A stretch of DNA of 64,000 nt from contig CAWHVG010000003.1 in the NCBI GenBank assembly GCA_963832725.1, forward strand, positions 1,674,001-1,738,000, in the 5' to 3' direction. The translations under genes and the position numbers were made by a program. The notes beneath the pieces were generated by a model. That model was not told the origin of the DNA. It saw nothing but the letters and a program-made list of their open reading frames with translations, and did not search any database. The stretch is from JAEZBP01 sp963832725 (lineage in GTDB: Bacteria; Myxococcota_A; Polyangia; Polyangiales; Sandaracinaceae). Below are positions 27,585 through 37,414 of the stretch, piece after piece; position 1 is the first letter of the stretch; every line of letters begins with the position of its first letter.

Positions 27585-29282
27585 GTGGACATGGTGCGCC
27601 AAGGACCGACGAGCGTCGCCGACACCCTGCGCGGCCGGCACGTGCTGCTGACCGGCTTCACCGGCTTCCTCGGGAAGGTGTGGGCCGCGATGATCCTCGA
27701 GCGAGTCCCGCAGATCGGGAAGATCTCGCTCCTGGTCCGCAGCCGCCGCGACGAGCCGGCGGAGGTGCGGGTGCGACGCGCGTTCGAGCGCTCGCCGGCG
27801 CTGAGGACGCTCCGAAAGCGGCACGGAAGCGAGCTGTTGAGCTTCCTCCGCAGCAAGATCGAGGTGGTCGAGGGCGACGTCCGCGAGCCCCTCTGCGGCA
27901 TCGACCCGGCGGTGCTCTCGCGGCTGGCACCCACCCTCGACGCGGTGGTGCACTGCGCGGGGCTCACGGACTTCGCGCCCGATCCCGTCAGCGCTCTCGC
28001 GGTGAACGTGCGCGGCGCCCGGCACGCGGCCGACGTGGCCGCGCGCACCGAAGGCGGGCGGCTGATCCACGTCAGCACCTGCTTCGTGGCCGGCATGGTC
28101 GACGGCGACGTCCCCGAGGTGATCACGCCAGGACGCTCGCCCAACGGGACGTGCTTCGACGTGGAGGGCGAGCTGGTCTCGATCACCAGCGCCTGCGAAG
28201 CCGTGAATGCGCGCGCCGGCAATCCGCGCTCTCCCGACGCCCGGCGCGGCCGCATCGAGGTGGCCGGCCAGCGGGCGCAGGCGCTCGGCTGGCCCAACAT
28301 CTACACGTACACGAAGGGGCTGGCCGAGCAGGTGCTGGCGCGCCGCGACGACCTGAGCGTCACGGTGGTGCGGCCTTCGATCGTGGAGTGCGCGCGCGAG
28401 TTCCCGTTCCCGGGCTGGAACGAAGGCATCAACACCAGCGGACCCATCGTGTGGATGTGCGCCGGCTACGCGTGGAAGGTGCCCATGCGGTCCGACAGCT
28501 GCTTCGATGTAGTGCCGGTCGACACGGTGTGCCGCGGCATGACGCTGGCACTCGCGGACGCGCTCGAGGACGAAGCGGCGCCGGTCTACCAGCTCGCGTC
28601 GGGCGACCACGCGCGCTTCACCTTCGGGCGAGCGCTGGATCTGACGGCGCTCAAGGTCCGCAAGGGCTACACACCGAGCGGGGTCAGCGCGGCCGAGCGC
28701 GCCTTGCTCACCCACCTCGACTCGACGGCGCTCGATCACGGCGCCGACCGCAGCCTCTTCGTCCCGGCGGCGCAGCGAGCCACCAAGTTCCTGCGGGACG
28801 CGTTCATGCGCTTCGATCCGGACAAGCACCTGCCCCGATCGGTGGCGCGGGAGCGCGGCCCGGAGCTCAAGGACCGGGTTCGGAGCGCGGGGATGCGGCT
28901 GAACAAGACTTCGATGCTGCTCAAGAGCATCGAGGCCATGTGGAAGAGCTACCAGCCCTTCATCCACGACCACGACTACCGCTTCGCGACCGGCAACGTG
29001 CGCTCGCGCACCGAGACGCTGAGCGACGACGAGCGCCGGCTCTTCGGCTGGGACCTCGCCGGCTTCGACTGGCGCCGCTACTGGATGGACATCGAGATCC
29101 CCGGGCTCGACAAGTGGTCTTTGCCGCTCCTGCGCGGCAAGGACGCGCCGGAGGACGAGGGCTTCGATCTCGGCGGCGATCCGCCGCGAGCAGCGCGGGC
29201 GGCGCTGGCCGAGCAGGCCGGACCGGCCGAGCACGCGGAGCTGGCCGAGCAGGCGGGGCTGGCGATGGGAGGCGCGGAGTGA
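27585..29282 (+). CDS. fatty acyl-CoA/ACP reductase (FAR type)
   Basis: A 565-residue protein with the NAD(P)H-binding motif HVLLTGFTGFLGKVWAAMIL at residues about 19-38, a Ser/Thr-rich strand (LIHVSTCFVAGM), the catalytic YTYTKGLAEQ and a FAR C-terminal domain (about residues 400-545; RSAGMRLNKTSMLLKSIEAM, FGWDLAGFDWRRYW). FAR enzymes reduce fatty acyl thioesters to alcohols. The tail has repeated Ala/Glu-rich units (LAEQAG). GTG 27585 or ATG 27591 can start it after GAGGAGG. Its stop overlaps the next GTG. Confidence 0.85.
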   Translation: MDMVRQGPTSVADTLRGRHVLLTGFTGFLGKVWAAMILERVPQIGKISLLVRSRRDEPAEVRVRRAFERSPALRTLRKRHGSELLSFLRSKIEVVEGDVREPLCGIDPAVLSRLAPTLDAVVHCAGLTDFAPDPVSALAVNVRGARHAADVAARTEGGRLIHVSTCFVAGMVDGDVPEVITPGRSPNGTCFDVEGELVSITSACEAVNARAGNPRSPDARRGRIEVAGQRAQALGWPNIYTYTKGLAEQVLARRDDLSVTVVRPSIVECAREFPFPGWNEGINTSGPIVWMCAGYAWKVPMRSDSCFDVVPVDTVCRGMTLALADALEDEAAPVYQLASGDHARFTFGRALDLTALKVRKGYTPSGVSAAERALLTHLDSTALDHGADRSLFVPAAQRATKFLRDAFMRFDPDKHLPRSVARERGPELKDRVRSAGMRLNKTSMLLKSIEAMWKSYQPFIHDHDYRFATGNVRSRTETLSDDERRLFGWDLAGFDWRRYWMDIEIPGLDKWSLPLLRGKDAPEDEGFDLGGDPPRAARAALAEQAGPAEHAELAEQAGLAMGGAE

Positions 29283-30454
29283 AGCGCATCTTCGTGACGG
29301 GCGGCACCGGCTACCTCGGCTCCTACGTGCTGAGCGAGCTGGGCGCGAATCCGAGCATCCAGCTCTCGCTCCTGACCCGCGCCCGCGATCGGGCGGAGGC
29401 GGTCGAGAAGCTCTGGCGAGCCGTGCAGCTCCACTGGTCGGCCGAGCAGTACGCCGAAGCGCTCCCGCGCATCGACTTCGTGCCCGGTGATCTCACCACG
29501 CCCGGGCTCGGCATCGACGCCCAGAAGCGGGCGCGGATCGTGAACGAGACCGACAGCGTCCTGCACATCGCGGCCAGCCTGAACCGCAAGAGCAGCAAGG
29601 CCTGCTTCAACGCGAACCTGCGCGGCACGCTCAGCGTCATCCAGCTCGCCCGCGCCATCGCCGAGGCCCGCGGCGGACTGGACCGCTTCAGCTTCGTCTC
29701 CACCACCGCCGTCGCCGGCGCGCGCCAACACGAGGTGGTCGAAGAGGATCGCTCGATCGACTGGGATCGCTCCGACTACGACCCCTACGGCCGGACCAAG
29801 AAGTTCGCCGAGCACATGGTGCACGAGCTCTTGCCCGACGTGCGGAAGACCATCTTTCGGCCGTCGACGGTGCTCGGCGACAGCCGCTTCCCGGAGACGA
29901 CGCAGTTCGACATGGTCCGCGCCTACTGCTTCTTCGCGGACCTGCCGGCCATCCCGATCGGCGCCGACATTCGCCAGGACATCGTCAACGCGGATTTCGT
30001 CGGGCACGCCATCGCCGCGATCCACGTCAAAGACGATCCCGCCTACGACACCTATCACCTGAGCGCGGGCGCGTCGGCCAAGACGGCGCGCGAGGTGGGC
30101 GAGGCGCTCCTCGCCGAGACCGGCCGCAGGCCGCCGCGCTTCTTGACGCCGATGCAGGGGCCCTTCGCATCGGTCGTCGACCGACTGGCCTCGGGCCCGC
30201 GCGGAAAGGTCTCGCTGATGGCCTCGCTCTTGAAGGTTTTCTTGCCCTACGTGACCAACGACGTGGTCTTCGACAACAGCCGCGTGGTGGAGGAGCTCGG
30301 CGAGTCCCCCGTGCCCTTCAACGAGTACTGCGCCGAGCTCTACGCGTGGGCGAAGTCGGTGCGCTTCGAATACCCCTACGTGCCGCTGCCGGCCTCGATC
30401 GCGCGCGACGCGACGGGCGAGCCCGTACGGGTTGCGATGGGAGGTGCGGAATGA
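29279..30454 (+). CDS. extended SDR / thioester-reductase-like NAD-binding protein
   Basis: A 391-residue Rossmann protein: IFVTGGTGYLGSYVL at the N-terminus, FSFVSTTAVAG, and the catalytic Tyr/Lys in DPYGRTKKFAEHM, followed by IFRPSTVLGDSRF. It resembles NAD-dependent epimerases and the thioester reductase domains of carrier-protein systems. With the FAR gene it could carry out a second reduction step. GTG 29279 overlaps the FAR stop; the end overlaps the next ATG by four bases. Confidence 0.83.
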   Translation: MKRIFVTGGTGYLGSYVLSELGANPSIQLSLLTRARDRAEAVEKLWRAVQLHWSAEQYAEALPRIDFVPGDLTTPGLGIDAQKRARIVNETDSVLHIAASLNRKSSKACFNANLRGTLSVIQLARAIAEARGGLDRFSFVSTTAVAGARQHEVVEEDRSIDWDRSDYDPYGRTKKFAEHMVHELLPDVRKTIFRPSTVLGDSRFPETTQFDMVRAYCFFADLPAIPIGADIRQDIVNADFVGHAIAAIHVKDDPAYDTYHLSAGASAKTAREVGEALLAETGRRPPRFLTPMQGPFASVVDRLASGPRGKVSLMASLLKVFLPYVTNDVVFDNSRVVEELGESPVPFNEYCAELYAWAKSVRFEYPYVPLPASIARDATGEPVRVAMGGAE

Positions 30455-31941
30455 GCCTCGCGATGCGGCTCCTCGGGCGCGCGGCCAAGGGCGCGCTCGG
30501 CATGGCCAAGGACAGCGTCGATCCCGACCGGCTGGTGCAGCTCGCCATGAGCGGGCTCATCGAGACGGCGCGGGTGCGGCACGAGAGCGATCCGATGCCC
30601 GCCTGGCGGCCCGGCGAGCCGCTCAAGCTCTTGCTGGCCGGCTACGTCGGCACCCGCAACACGGGCGCCGACGTGCGGGTCGAGGAGATGGTGCATCAGT
30701 TCCGCCACCTCTTCGGCGACGAGCACCTGGATCTGTCGATCTGCACCATCGATCCGGAGCTGACCCGCGGCTACTTCCGCACCGTCAAGCAGCTCCACAT
30801 CCCGCAGATCTTCCACAAGTTCCTCTTCGACACGGTGCGCGAGCAGCACGGCGTCGTCGCCTGCGAAGGCTCGATGTTCAAGAGCAAGTTCGCCAACGCG
30901 CTATCGACGATGATGGTCGGCGCGCTGGGCCTGGCGACGGCGGAGGAGAAGATCGCGGTCGGCTACGGCGGCGAGGCGGGACGGATGGACGGGTCGCTCG
31001 AAGAGCTGGTGAAGAAGCACTGCCAGAGCGCGCTGGTCATCACCCGCAACCGCGAGTCGGCGGACGTGCTCGGACGGCTCGGCGTGCCGACGGAGCTCGG
31101 CACCGACACGGCGTGGACCTTCGAGCCGGCCCCGCCCGAGCGCGCCGAGAAGCTCCTCCGTCGCGCCGGCTGGGACGGCGAGCAGCCGATCGTGGCGGTC
31201 TGTCCGATCAACCCCTTCTGGTGGCCGGTCCGGCCCGAGCCGCTCAAGGCGGCCCTGCACGGCATCGGCGGCGGCTATTCGGACGCGCACTACAAGTCGA
31301 TCTACTTCCACGCCGACGGGCCGGAGGTGGAGCGGCGCTTCAACGCGTATCTGCGCGGGCTGGCCGGCGCGCTCGAGGACTTCACCCGCACCCGGAACGT
31401 CTTCCCGATCCTGGTGGGCATGGAGCAGCTCGACCGCCGCGCCTGCGCGCGCCTCTCGGAGATGCTCTCGTTCGACCCGCCGCTGATCGTCAGCGATGAG
31501 CACGACATGTACGAGATGGTCGCCGTCCTGCGACGCTGCTCGATGATCGTCAGCTCCCGCTACCACGCGCTGGTCTGCTCGATGCCGGGGTTGGTCCCTT
31601 CCATCGGCGTGACCATGGACGAGCGGATCCGAAATCTGATGGCCGACCGCGGGCAGCCGGAGCTGGCGCTCGAGGTGGACGACCCGGCGCTGGACGAGAA
31701 CCTCTTCGCGCAGATGGAGCGCGTCGATCGGGAGCGCGAGGCAGTGGCCGAGGGCATCGGGCGCTGCGTGGTCGCCAACCTCGAGCGCATGGGCGTGATG
31801 GGCCGGATCCTGGTCGACCACGTGCGCGGCTTCCACCCCGACTTCCCCTTCGCCGACGGGCTCGGCGAGGGCGGCGATCCGTTCCGGCACCTGCCCCCGC
31901 TCGGGCCGACCACCGAGCCGCTGGTGGCGCGCTACCGCTGA
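30451..31941 (+). CDS. polysaccharide pyruvyl transferase-family protein
   Basis: A 496-residue protein with the features of the pyruvyl transferase family: KLLLAGYVGTRNTGADVRVE near the N-terminus (a G-N-x-G-D/A loop), a central IAVGYGGEAG, and C-terminal DMYEMVAVLRRCSMIVSSRY plus HALVCSMPGLVPSIGV. The family transfers pyruvyl ketals or has related glycosyltransferase-like folds. In this operon it may decorate the lipid head group. The start overlaps the preceding stop (ATGA). Confidence 0.82.
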   Translation: MSLAMRLLGRAAKGALGMAKDSVDPDRLVQLAMSGLIETARVRHESDPMPAWRPGEPLKLLLAGYVGTRNTGADVRVEEMVHQFRHLFGDEHLDLSICTIDPELTRGYFRTVKQLHIPQIFHKFLFDTVREQHGVVACEGSMFKSKFANALSTMMVGALGLATAEEKIAVGYGGEAGRMDGSLEELVKKHCQSALVITRNRESADVLGRLGVPTELGTDTAWTFEPAPPERAEKLLRRAGWDGEQPIVAVCPINPFWWPVRPEPLKAALHGIGGGYSDAHYKSIYFHADGPEVERRFNAYLRGLAGALEDFTRTRNVFPILVGMEQLDRRACARLSEMLSFDPPLIVSDEHDMYEMVAVLRRCSMIVSSRYHALVCSMPGLVPSIGVTMDERIRNLMADRGQPELALEVDDPALDENLFAQMERVDREREAVAEGIGRCVVANLERMGVMGRILVDHVRGFHPDFPFADGLGEGGDPFRHLPPLGPTTEPLVARYR

Positions 31942-31949
31942 GGCTTCTC

Positions 31950-33576
31950 ATGAGCTTTCTCGACGTCTTCTTCGACAACCTGTCGAAGCACGCCAGCCGT
32001 CCTTTCGTCAGCGAGGTGCACGGCGAACGGATCGAGCGTGTCTACGGCGGGCGTCTCCTGGAGCTGGCGCAGCGCGGCCGCTCGACGCTGCGCGCGTCGG
32101 GCGTGACGGCCGGCGATCGCATCGCGCTTCTGGCCCCGAACTCGGCCCGCTGGGTGGCCGCGGATCTCGCGATCCTGGCCGAGGGCGCCATCGTCGTCCC
32201 GCTCTACGCGCGGCAGGCGTCGCCCGAGCTGACGGCGATGATGAAGGACGCGGGCGTGAAGCTCGTGCTCTGCGCCGACGACACGCTGGCGGGCGCGGTC
32301 TACGCGTCGTGGGATGCGGCGCCGGTGGTGACCTTCGACGCCTTCTTCGACGCCGAGCCTCTGTCCGAGCCGCCTGCCGAGCGGGCCGAGGACGACGTCG
32401 TCACGCTCATCTACACCAGCGGCTCGAGCGGCGAGCCCAAGGGGGTGATGACCACCACCGGCAACGTCGATCACATGCTCGCCGTCATCGACGAGAAGCT
32501 CGTCGAGCTGATGGGCCGCGCCGGCGGGCACGACCGGGTCTTTCACTACCTGCCCTTCTGCTTCGCCGGCTCACGCTTCGTGCTGTGGAGCAATCTCTAC
32601 CGCGCCAACGGCGTGATGGTGTCGACCGATCTCAACGATCTACCGCGGGAGATGAAGACGGCGTCGCCCGAGTGGTTTCTCAACGTGCCGACGCTGCTCG
32701 AGCGAGTGCGGCTCGGCGTGGAGAAGAAGCTCCGCGCCAAGGTGCCGCTCCGTCTCGTCTACGACGCGGCCATCCAGGCCTGGCGCGCCGAGCGAGCGGG
32801 CCGGGCCACGCTGACGCAGCGGGCGCTCCTCTTGGGCGCGCGGAAGGCTGATCTTCAGCCGCGTGCGCGAGCAGATCGGCCGCGAGCTCTCCTGCTCGAT
32901 CTGCGGCTCCGCGCCCCTGGCCGAGGAGACGCAGGCCTGGTTCGATCTCATCGATCTGCCGGTCTACCAGGTCTACGGGCTCACCGAGACGACGGCGATC
33001 GTGTCGATGGACCGGCCTCGGGCGGCCATGCCGGGCAAGGTCGGCTTCCCCATCGACGGCTGCGAGGTGAAGCTCGGCGAGGGTGGCGAGCTCCTGGTGA
33101 AGGGCCCCAACGTGTTCAAGGGCTACTGGAACCGGCCGGAGGCCACCGAGAGCGCGTTCACCGAAGACGGCTGGTTCCGCACCGGCGATCAGGCGCGCAT
33201 CGACGAGCGAGGCCGGCTCGAGATTGTCGGCCGCGTGAAGAACATCCTGGTGCCGGAGAGCGGCCACAACGTCGCGCCCGAGCCGATCGAGCAGCGGCTG
33301 ATGGAGCGCATCCCGGGCCTCGAGCAGGCGGTGGTCATCGGCCACGGCCGGCCCTTCTTGACGGCGATCTTCACCGGCGAGCTGAGCCAGGGCGACGCTT
33401 CGCACGCGCTCGACGAGGTCAACGCCCAGCTGCCGCACTACCGGCGCATCCGCGCCTTCCACCTGAGCCCCGAGCCCTTCTCGATCGAGAACGGCTTGCT
33501 GACGGCCAACCAGAAGCTCCGCCGCGCGGCCATCGAGAGCCACTACGCGGACGCGATCGATCGCCTCTACGCATGA
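31950..33576 (+). CDS. AMP-dependent acyl ligase (one frameshift)
   Basis: A long-chain fatty acid CoA/ACP ligase-like adenylating enzyme. It has the P-loop LIYTSGSSGEPKGVM, VYGLTETTAI, the GWFRTGDQARI motif and the hinge GRVKNILVPESG. The frame breaks near 32846 by one extra G in AAGGCTGATCTT, next to a GATC; removal gives LGARKLIFSRVREQIGRELS and a 541-residue protein. The C-terminal Lys lies in LLTANQKLRR. It probably activates a fatty acid for the ACP encoded two genes downstream. Confidence 0.85.
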
Positions 33577-34496
33577 GCGCGCACTTCCACGGCGAGTGCC
33601 TCGACTTCGAGGTCCAGGACGGCGTGCTCGAGGTGAGGCTGCACCGCGCGCCCGCCAACGAGATCGGTCTCGCGATGCTGCTCGAGCTGGAGCGGGTGGC
33701 GGAGGCGATACGCGGCGGCGCCGGCGGCGCGCACGCCGTGCTCTTCTGCTCGGAGATCGAGCGCGGGTTCTCCGCGGGCGCGGATCTGCGCGAGCTGCAC
33801 GCCGGGCTGCTCTCGCTCAAGGACGGCTGCGGCGCCACGTCGCTGGTCGATCACGCGCGGCGGCTCTTCGACCGGCCCAGCACGGCGGCGATCGCGGGCG
33901 CGGCGGCGGTGCGGACGCTGGCCTCGCGCGACTTCTCGAAAGCGGCGAAGGTATGGGGCGTCCGCGCTTTCCTCGACCGCATCCATCGGGTCTTCGACAC
34001 CTTCGACACGGCGGCCATGCCGACCATCGCGGCCGTGCACGGCGTCTGCTTCGGCGGCGGGTTCGAGCTGGCGCTGACCGCCGACGTGATCGTCGCCGAC
34101 AAGACGGCCCGCTTCGCCTTCCCGGAGCTCCGCCTCGGGCTCATCCCCGGCTTCGGCGGCATCCCGCGCCTCGAGCGCGATCTGGGCAACGCGGTCACGC
34201 GCGATCTGCTCCTGAGCGGGCGGAGCCTCGGCGCCCAGCGCGCGCACGAGATCGGGTTGGTCGCCCAGCTCGTCGGCAACGGCCACGCGCTCAAGGTCGC
34301 CCGCCGGCTGGCCGCGCAGATGGGCCGCTTCGATCGGCGCACCGCCACCACCGCCAAGCGCTTCCTCAAGCCCTTCCCCCGCGAGCGGCTCGCAGCCGAA
34401 AAAGAGCTCTTCTGCGAGCTCCTCACCTCCGAGACGGTGGAGGCCGCGCTGGCGCGCTTCGTCTCGTCCCGCTCCGCCCTCCCCTACCTGCCGTGA
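33573..34496 (+). CDS. enoyl-CoA hydratase/isomerase-family protein
   Basis: A 307-residue crotonase-fold protein. The oxyanion-hole regions are GFSAGADLREL and HGVCFGGGFELALTAD; then FPELRLGLIPGFGGIPRLER is conserved. It carries an insertion of about 50 residues after the first motif (DGCGATSLVDHARRLFDR to AKVWGVRAFLDRIHRVF), larger than in typical crotonases. The position of the catalytic Glu in the family is occupied by FGGIPRLERD, consistent with a hydratase or isomerase. The start ATG overlaps the ligase stop. Confidence 0.83.
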   Translation: MSAHFHGECLDFEVQDGVLEVRLHRAPANEIGLAMLLELERVAEAIRGGAGGAHAVLFCSEIERGFSAGADLRELHAGLLSLKDGCGATSLVDHARRLFDRPSTAAIAGAAAVRTLASRDFSKAAKVWGVRAFLDRIHRVFDTFDTAAMPTIAAVHGVCFGGGFELALTADVIVADKTARFAFPELRLGLIPGFGGIPRLERDLGNAVTRDLLLSGRSLGAQRAHEIGLVAQLVGNGHALKVARRLAAQMGRFDRRTATTAKRFLKPFPRERLAAEKELFCELLTSETVEAALARFVSSRSALPYLP

Positions 34497-34512
34497 ATCG
34501 AGGTTCATCCCC

Positions 34513-34770
34513 ATGAGCGACACGAAGGCCGATCCGAACGAGAGCGTGCTCGACACGCTGCTCAGCCTCGCGGCGACGCGCTTTCGCCGCGAGCGCGCCA
34601 CGCTGAACGCGACCGACGACCTCTTCGACACCCTCGAGATCGACTCGATGGAGGCGCTCAGCCTGCTGACCGCGCTCGAGGAGAAGTTCTCGGTCGAGAT
34701 CCCCGACTACGAGGTGCAGGACGTCCGCACCTTCGCCGAGCTGGCCGACATCGTCGCCAGCCGCCTCTGA
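34513..34770 (+). CDS. acyl carrier protein
   Basis: An 85-residue carrier protein. The phosphopantetheine attachment Ser is in FDTLEIDSMEALSLL, preceded by the usual LNATDDLF. Acidic helix II is present (ALEEKFSVEIPD). The last segment, VRTFAELADIVASRL, closes the four-helix bundle. A dedicated ACP between two acyl ligases implies that the pathway works on ACP-bound chains. It is 16 bases after the hydratase stop. Confidence 0.9.
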   Translation: MSDTKADPNESVLDTLLSLAATRFRRERATLNATDDLFDTLEIDSMEALSLLTALEEKFSVEIPDYEVQDVRTFAELADIVASRL

Positions 34771-34784
34771 GAGCGAGCGCTGCC

Positions 34785-36518
34785 GTGGCCGTACCGCCCC
34801 CCGAGATGATCGATCCCAGCCGCTACGCCTCGCTCGGCGAGCTGCTCGCCGACGCCTGGCTCACGTTCAAGACGGAGACGGCGCTGATCGAGGTCGATCG
34901 CAAGAAGGAGACGAAGCGGCTCACCTACCTCGACGTCAAGCGCGAGGCCGAGCGGGTGATCGCGCTCCTCGAGGCGCACGGAATCGGCCCGGACGACCGC
35001 GTCGCCATCGTGATGGGCAACCAGAGCCGGTGGCTCATCGCGGCCTACGCCATCTTCCATCGCGGCGCGGTCCTCGTTCCCCTCGACTACAAGCTCTCCG
35101 CCAAGGAGCAGAGCGCGCTCCTCGCCCACTGCCGGCCCAAGGCGCTGGTGACCGAGCACGGCTTCTTGCGCCGCTTCGACGCGCTCGACGTGCCGCTGGT
35201 CCTGGTCAGCGAGGCGCCCGAGAGCGCGAGCTACTGCGTCGAGCCCATCCGCTGGGAGTCGCTCGAGCCGGGCGCGCCGAGCCCGGTCGTCCCGCGCAAG
35301 CGCGACGACCTGGCCACCATCGTCTACTCGTCGGGCACCGGCGGCCGCGCCAAGGGCTGCATGCTCACCCACGACGCGTATCTGGAGCAGCTCCGCGCGC
35401 TGATGGAGCTCTTCCCGATGCGGCCCGGGCACCGCACCTTCTCCGTCCTGCCGACCAACCACGCCATCGACTTCATGGTCGGCTTCGTCGGCCCCTTCTC
35501 CTGCGGCGCGACCGTCATCCACCAGCGAACCCTGCGCCCGGAGTTCTTGCGCTCGACCATGGAGGCGTACGGCGTCACGCACATGGCGCTGGTGCCGATG
35601 ATCCTGTCGGCGTTCGAGGAGCGCATCCGCTCGCAGATCGACGGCCAGCCGAAGTGGGCCAAGCGCCTGGTCGGCGTCCTGAGCGGGCTCAACGAGATGC
35701 TCACGCTCGAGCGACCGCGGCCTTCCATCAGCCGCACCCTCCTCGGCCCCATCCACGAGGCCTTCGGCGGGCAGCTCGAGGTGCTCTTCTGCGGCGGCGC
35801 GTTCGTCGACCGGCAGCGCGCGGAGCTCTTCTACCGGCTCGGCCTTCCGGTGGTGATCGGCTACGGGCTGACCGAGGTCTGCACCGTGGCCACGGTCAAC
35901 GATCTCTCGCCCTTCCGCGCCGACTCGGTCGGCCGACCGGTGCGCGGCGTCGAGGTGCGCATCCACCAGCCGGGCCCGGACGGCGTCGGCGAAGTCTGGA
36001 TCCGCGGCCGCACGATGATGCGCGGCTACCTCGACGACCCGGAGCTGACGGCGCAGACGATCACCGAGGACGGCTGGCTGAAGACCGGCGATCTCGGCTG
36101 GATGGACGCCGCGCACCACCTGCACCTGGTCGGGCGCAGCAAGAACGTGGTCGTCACGGCCGGTGGCAAGAACGTCTACCCCGAGGACATCGAGGGCGCG
36201 TTCGAGGAGCTGCCGGTGGAGGAGCTGGCCGTGTTCGCCTCGGGCTATCTCTGGCCGCGAGCCGGCAAGCTGGAGGACGAGCACCTGGTGGCGGTGATCC
36301 GGCCGCGGCGCGGGAACGGCGTGGTGGCGCCCTCGAACGACGCTGTGCTCTCGCAGCTCGCCACCAAGAACCAGCGGCTGCCCGACTTCAAGCGCGTCCG
36401 CGGCGTGCTCTTCTGGAACGATCCCTTCCCGCGCACCGCGTCGATGAAGGTCAAGCGCGACGCGCTGGCGGAGACGCTCCGCGAGCGCAGCACGCGCGAG
36501 GAGCTCCGCGCACCATGA
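34785..36518 (+). CDS. second AMP-dependent acyl ligase
   Basis: A 577-residue adenylating enzyme. Motifs: TIVYSSGTGGRAKGCMLTHD (P-loop variant with Gly-Thr-Gly-Gly), VIGYGLTEVCTVAT, EDGWLKTGDLGWMD and the hinge GRSKNVVVTAGGKN. The C-terminal catalytic Lys is in TASMKVKRDAL. It belongs to the acyl-CoA/acyl-AMP ligase family and differs clearly from the ligase at 31950, so the two may act on different acids. GTG 34785 follows the ACP by 14 bases; the stop overlaps the lipid kinase ATG. Confidence 0.85.
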   Translation: MAVPPPEMIDPSRYASLGELLADAWLTFKTETALIEVDRKKETKRLTYLDVKREAERVIALLEAHGIGPDDRVAIVMGNQSRWLIAAYAIFHRGAVLVPLDYKLSAKEQSALLAHCRPKALVTEHGFLRRFDALDVPLVLVSEAPESASYCVEPIRWESLEPGAPSPVVPRKRDDLATIVYSSGTGGRAKGCMLTHDAYLEQLRALMELFPMRPGHRTFSVLPTNHAIDFMVGFVGPFSCGATVIHQRTLRPEFLRSTMEAYGVTHMALVPMILSAFEERIRSQIDGQPKWAKRLVGVLSGLNEMLTLERPRPSISRTLLGPIHEAFGGQLEVLFCGGAFVDRQRAELFYRLGLPVVIGYGLTEVCTVATVNDLSPFRADSVGRPVRGVEVRIHQPGPDGVGEVWIRGRTMMRGYLDDPELTAQTITEDGWLKTGDLGWMDAAHHLHLVGRSKNVVVTAGGKNVYPEDIEGAFEELPVEELAVFASGYLWPRAGKLEDEHLVAVIRPRRGNGVVAPSNDAVLSQLATKNQRLPDFKRVRGVLFWNDPFPRTASMKVKRDALAETLRERSTREELRAP

Positions 36519-37414
36519 GCGGCGATCCCTGGCTCGTGATCGTGAACCCGGCCGCGGGCGGTGGTCGGTGCGGGAGGCGTGCGGGCGCGGCGCTCGACCG
36601 GCTCCGCAGCGCCGGCCTCGCGCTCGACGTGCGCGAGACGCGGGCGCCCGGCGACGCGACGGAGATGGCGAGCGTCGGCTGGCGCGCAGGCTACCGGCAG
36701 TTCTTGGCCGTGGGCGGCGACGGGACCAGCTACGAGGTGGTCAACGGGCTCTTTCCGAACGAGTCCGACACGCCGCCGCGGCTGGCCATGCTCCCGCTCG
36801 GCACCGGCAACTCGTTCCTGCGCGACTTCCACGTGACCGACGCGCGACACGCGCTCGCGGCGATCGAGCGGGGCGACGTGCGGCGCTGCGACGTCGTGCG
36901 GGCGAGCCACGAAGGCGGCGCCATCCACTACATCAACCTCTTGAGCGTGGGCTTCACGGCCGAAGCGGGCGAGCTGACCAACCGCCGCTTCAAGGCGCTC
37001 GGGCCGGTCGGCTACGTCATCGCCACCCTCACCACCGCCGCGCGGCTGAGCTACCCGGTCTTCCCGGTGCGCGTCGACGGCGGCGCGCGCGACGACCGGC
37101 CCTCGGTTCTGATCTCGTTCTCCAACAGCCGCTTCACGGCGGGCACGATGATGATGGCGCCGCACGCCGATCCGAGCGACGGCGCGCTCGACGTCATCCG
37201 CATCGGCCGCTTGGGGCGGCGGCAGTTCGTGCGCGCGTTCCCCTCGATCTTCCGCGGCCGCCACGTCGAGCGACCCGATGTCGAGGAGAGCCGCGCGAAG
37301 ACCGTGGATTTCGACTTGCCGGCTCCCGTCGACGTGATGGTCGACGGCGAGGTCACGCGCCTCTTGCTCCGAAGGCTCGAGGTGCTCCCCGGCGTCCTGG
37401 AGGTGGTGGCGTGA
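36515..37414 (+). CDS. diacylglycerol kinase-like lipid kinase
   Basis: A 299-residue protein with the catalytic DAGK fold: VIVNPAAGGG at the start, FLAVGGDGTSYEVVNG (nucleotide loop), LPLGTGNSFLRD and the C-terminal VDVMVDGEV. It phosphorylates a lipid such as diacylglycerol, sphingosine-like or alkyl/acyl glycerol. Within this operon it supplies or consumes a phospho-lipid next to an acyltransferase. The start ATG overlaps the ligase stop by four bases. Confidence 0.88.
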   Translation: MSGDPWLVIVNPAAGGGRCGRRAGAALDRLRSAGLALDVRETRAPGDATEMASVGWRAGYRQFLAVGGDGTSYEVVNGLFPNESDTPPRLAMLPLGTGNSFLRDFHVTDARHALAAIERGDVRRCDVVRASHEGGAIHYINLLSVGFTAEAGELTNRRFKALGPVGYVIATLTTAARLSYPVFPVRVDGGARDDRPSVLISFSNSRFTAGTMMMAPHADPSDGALDVIRIGRLGRRQFVRAFPSIFRGRHVERPDVEESRAKTVDFDLPAPVDVMVDGEVTRLLLRRLEVLPGVLEVVA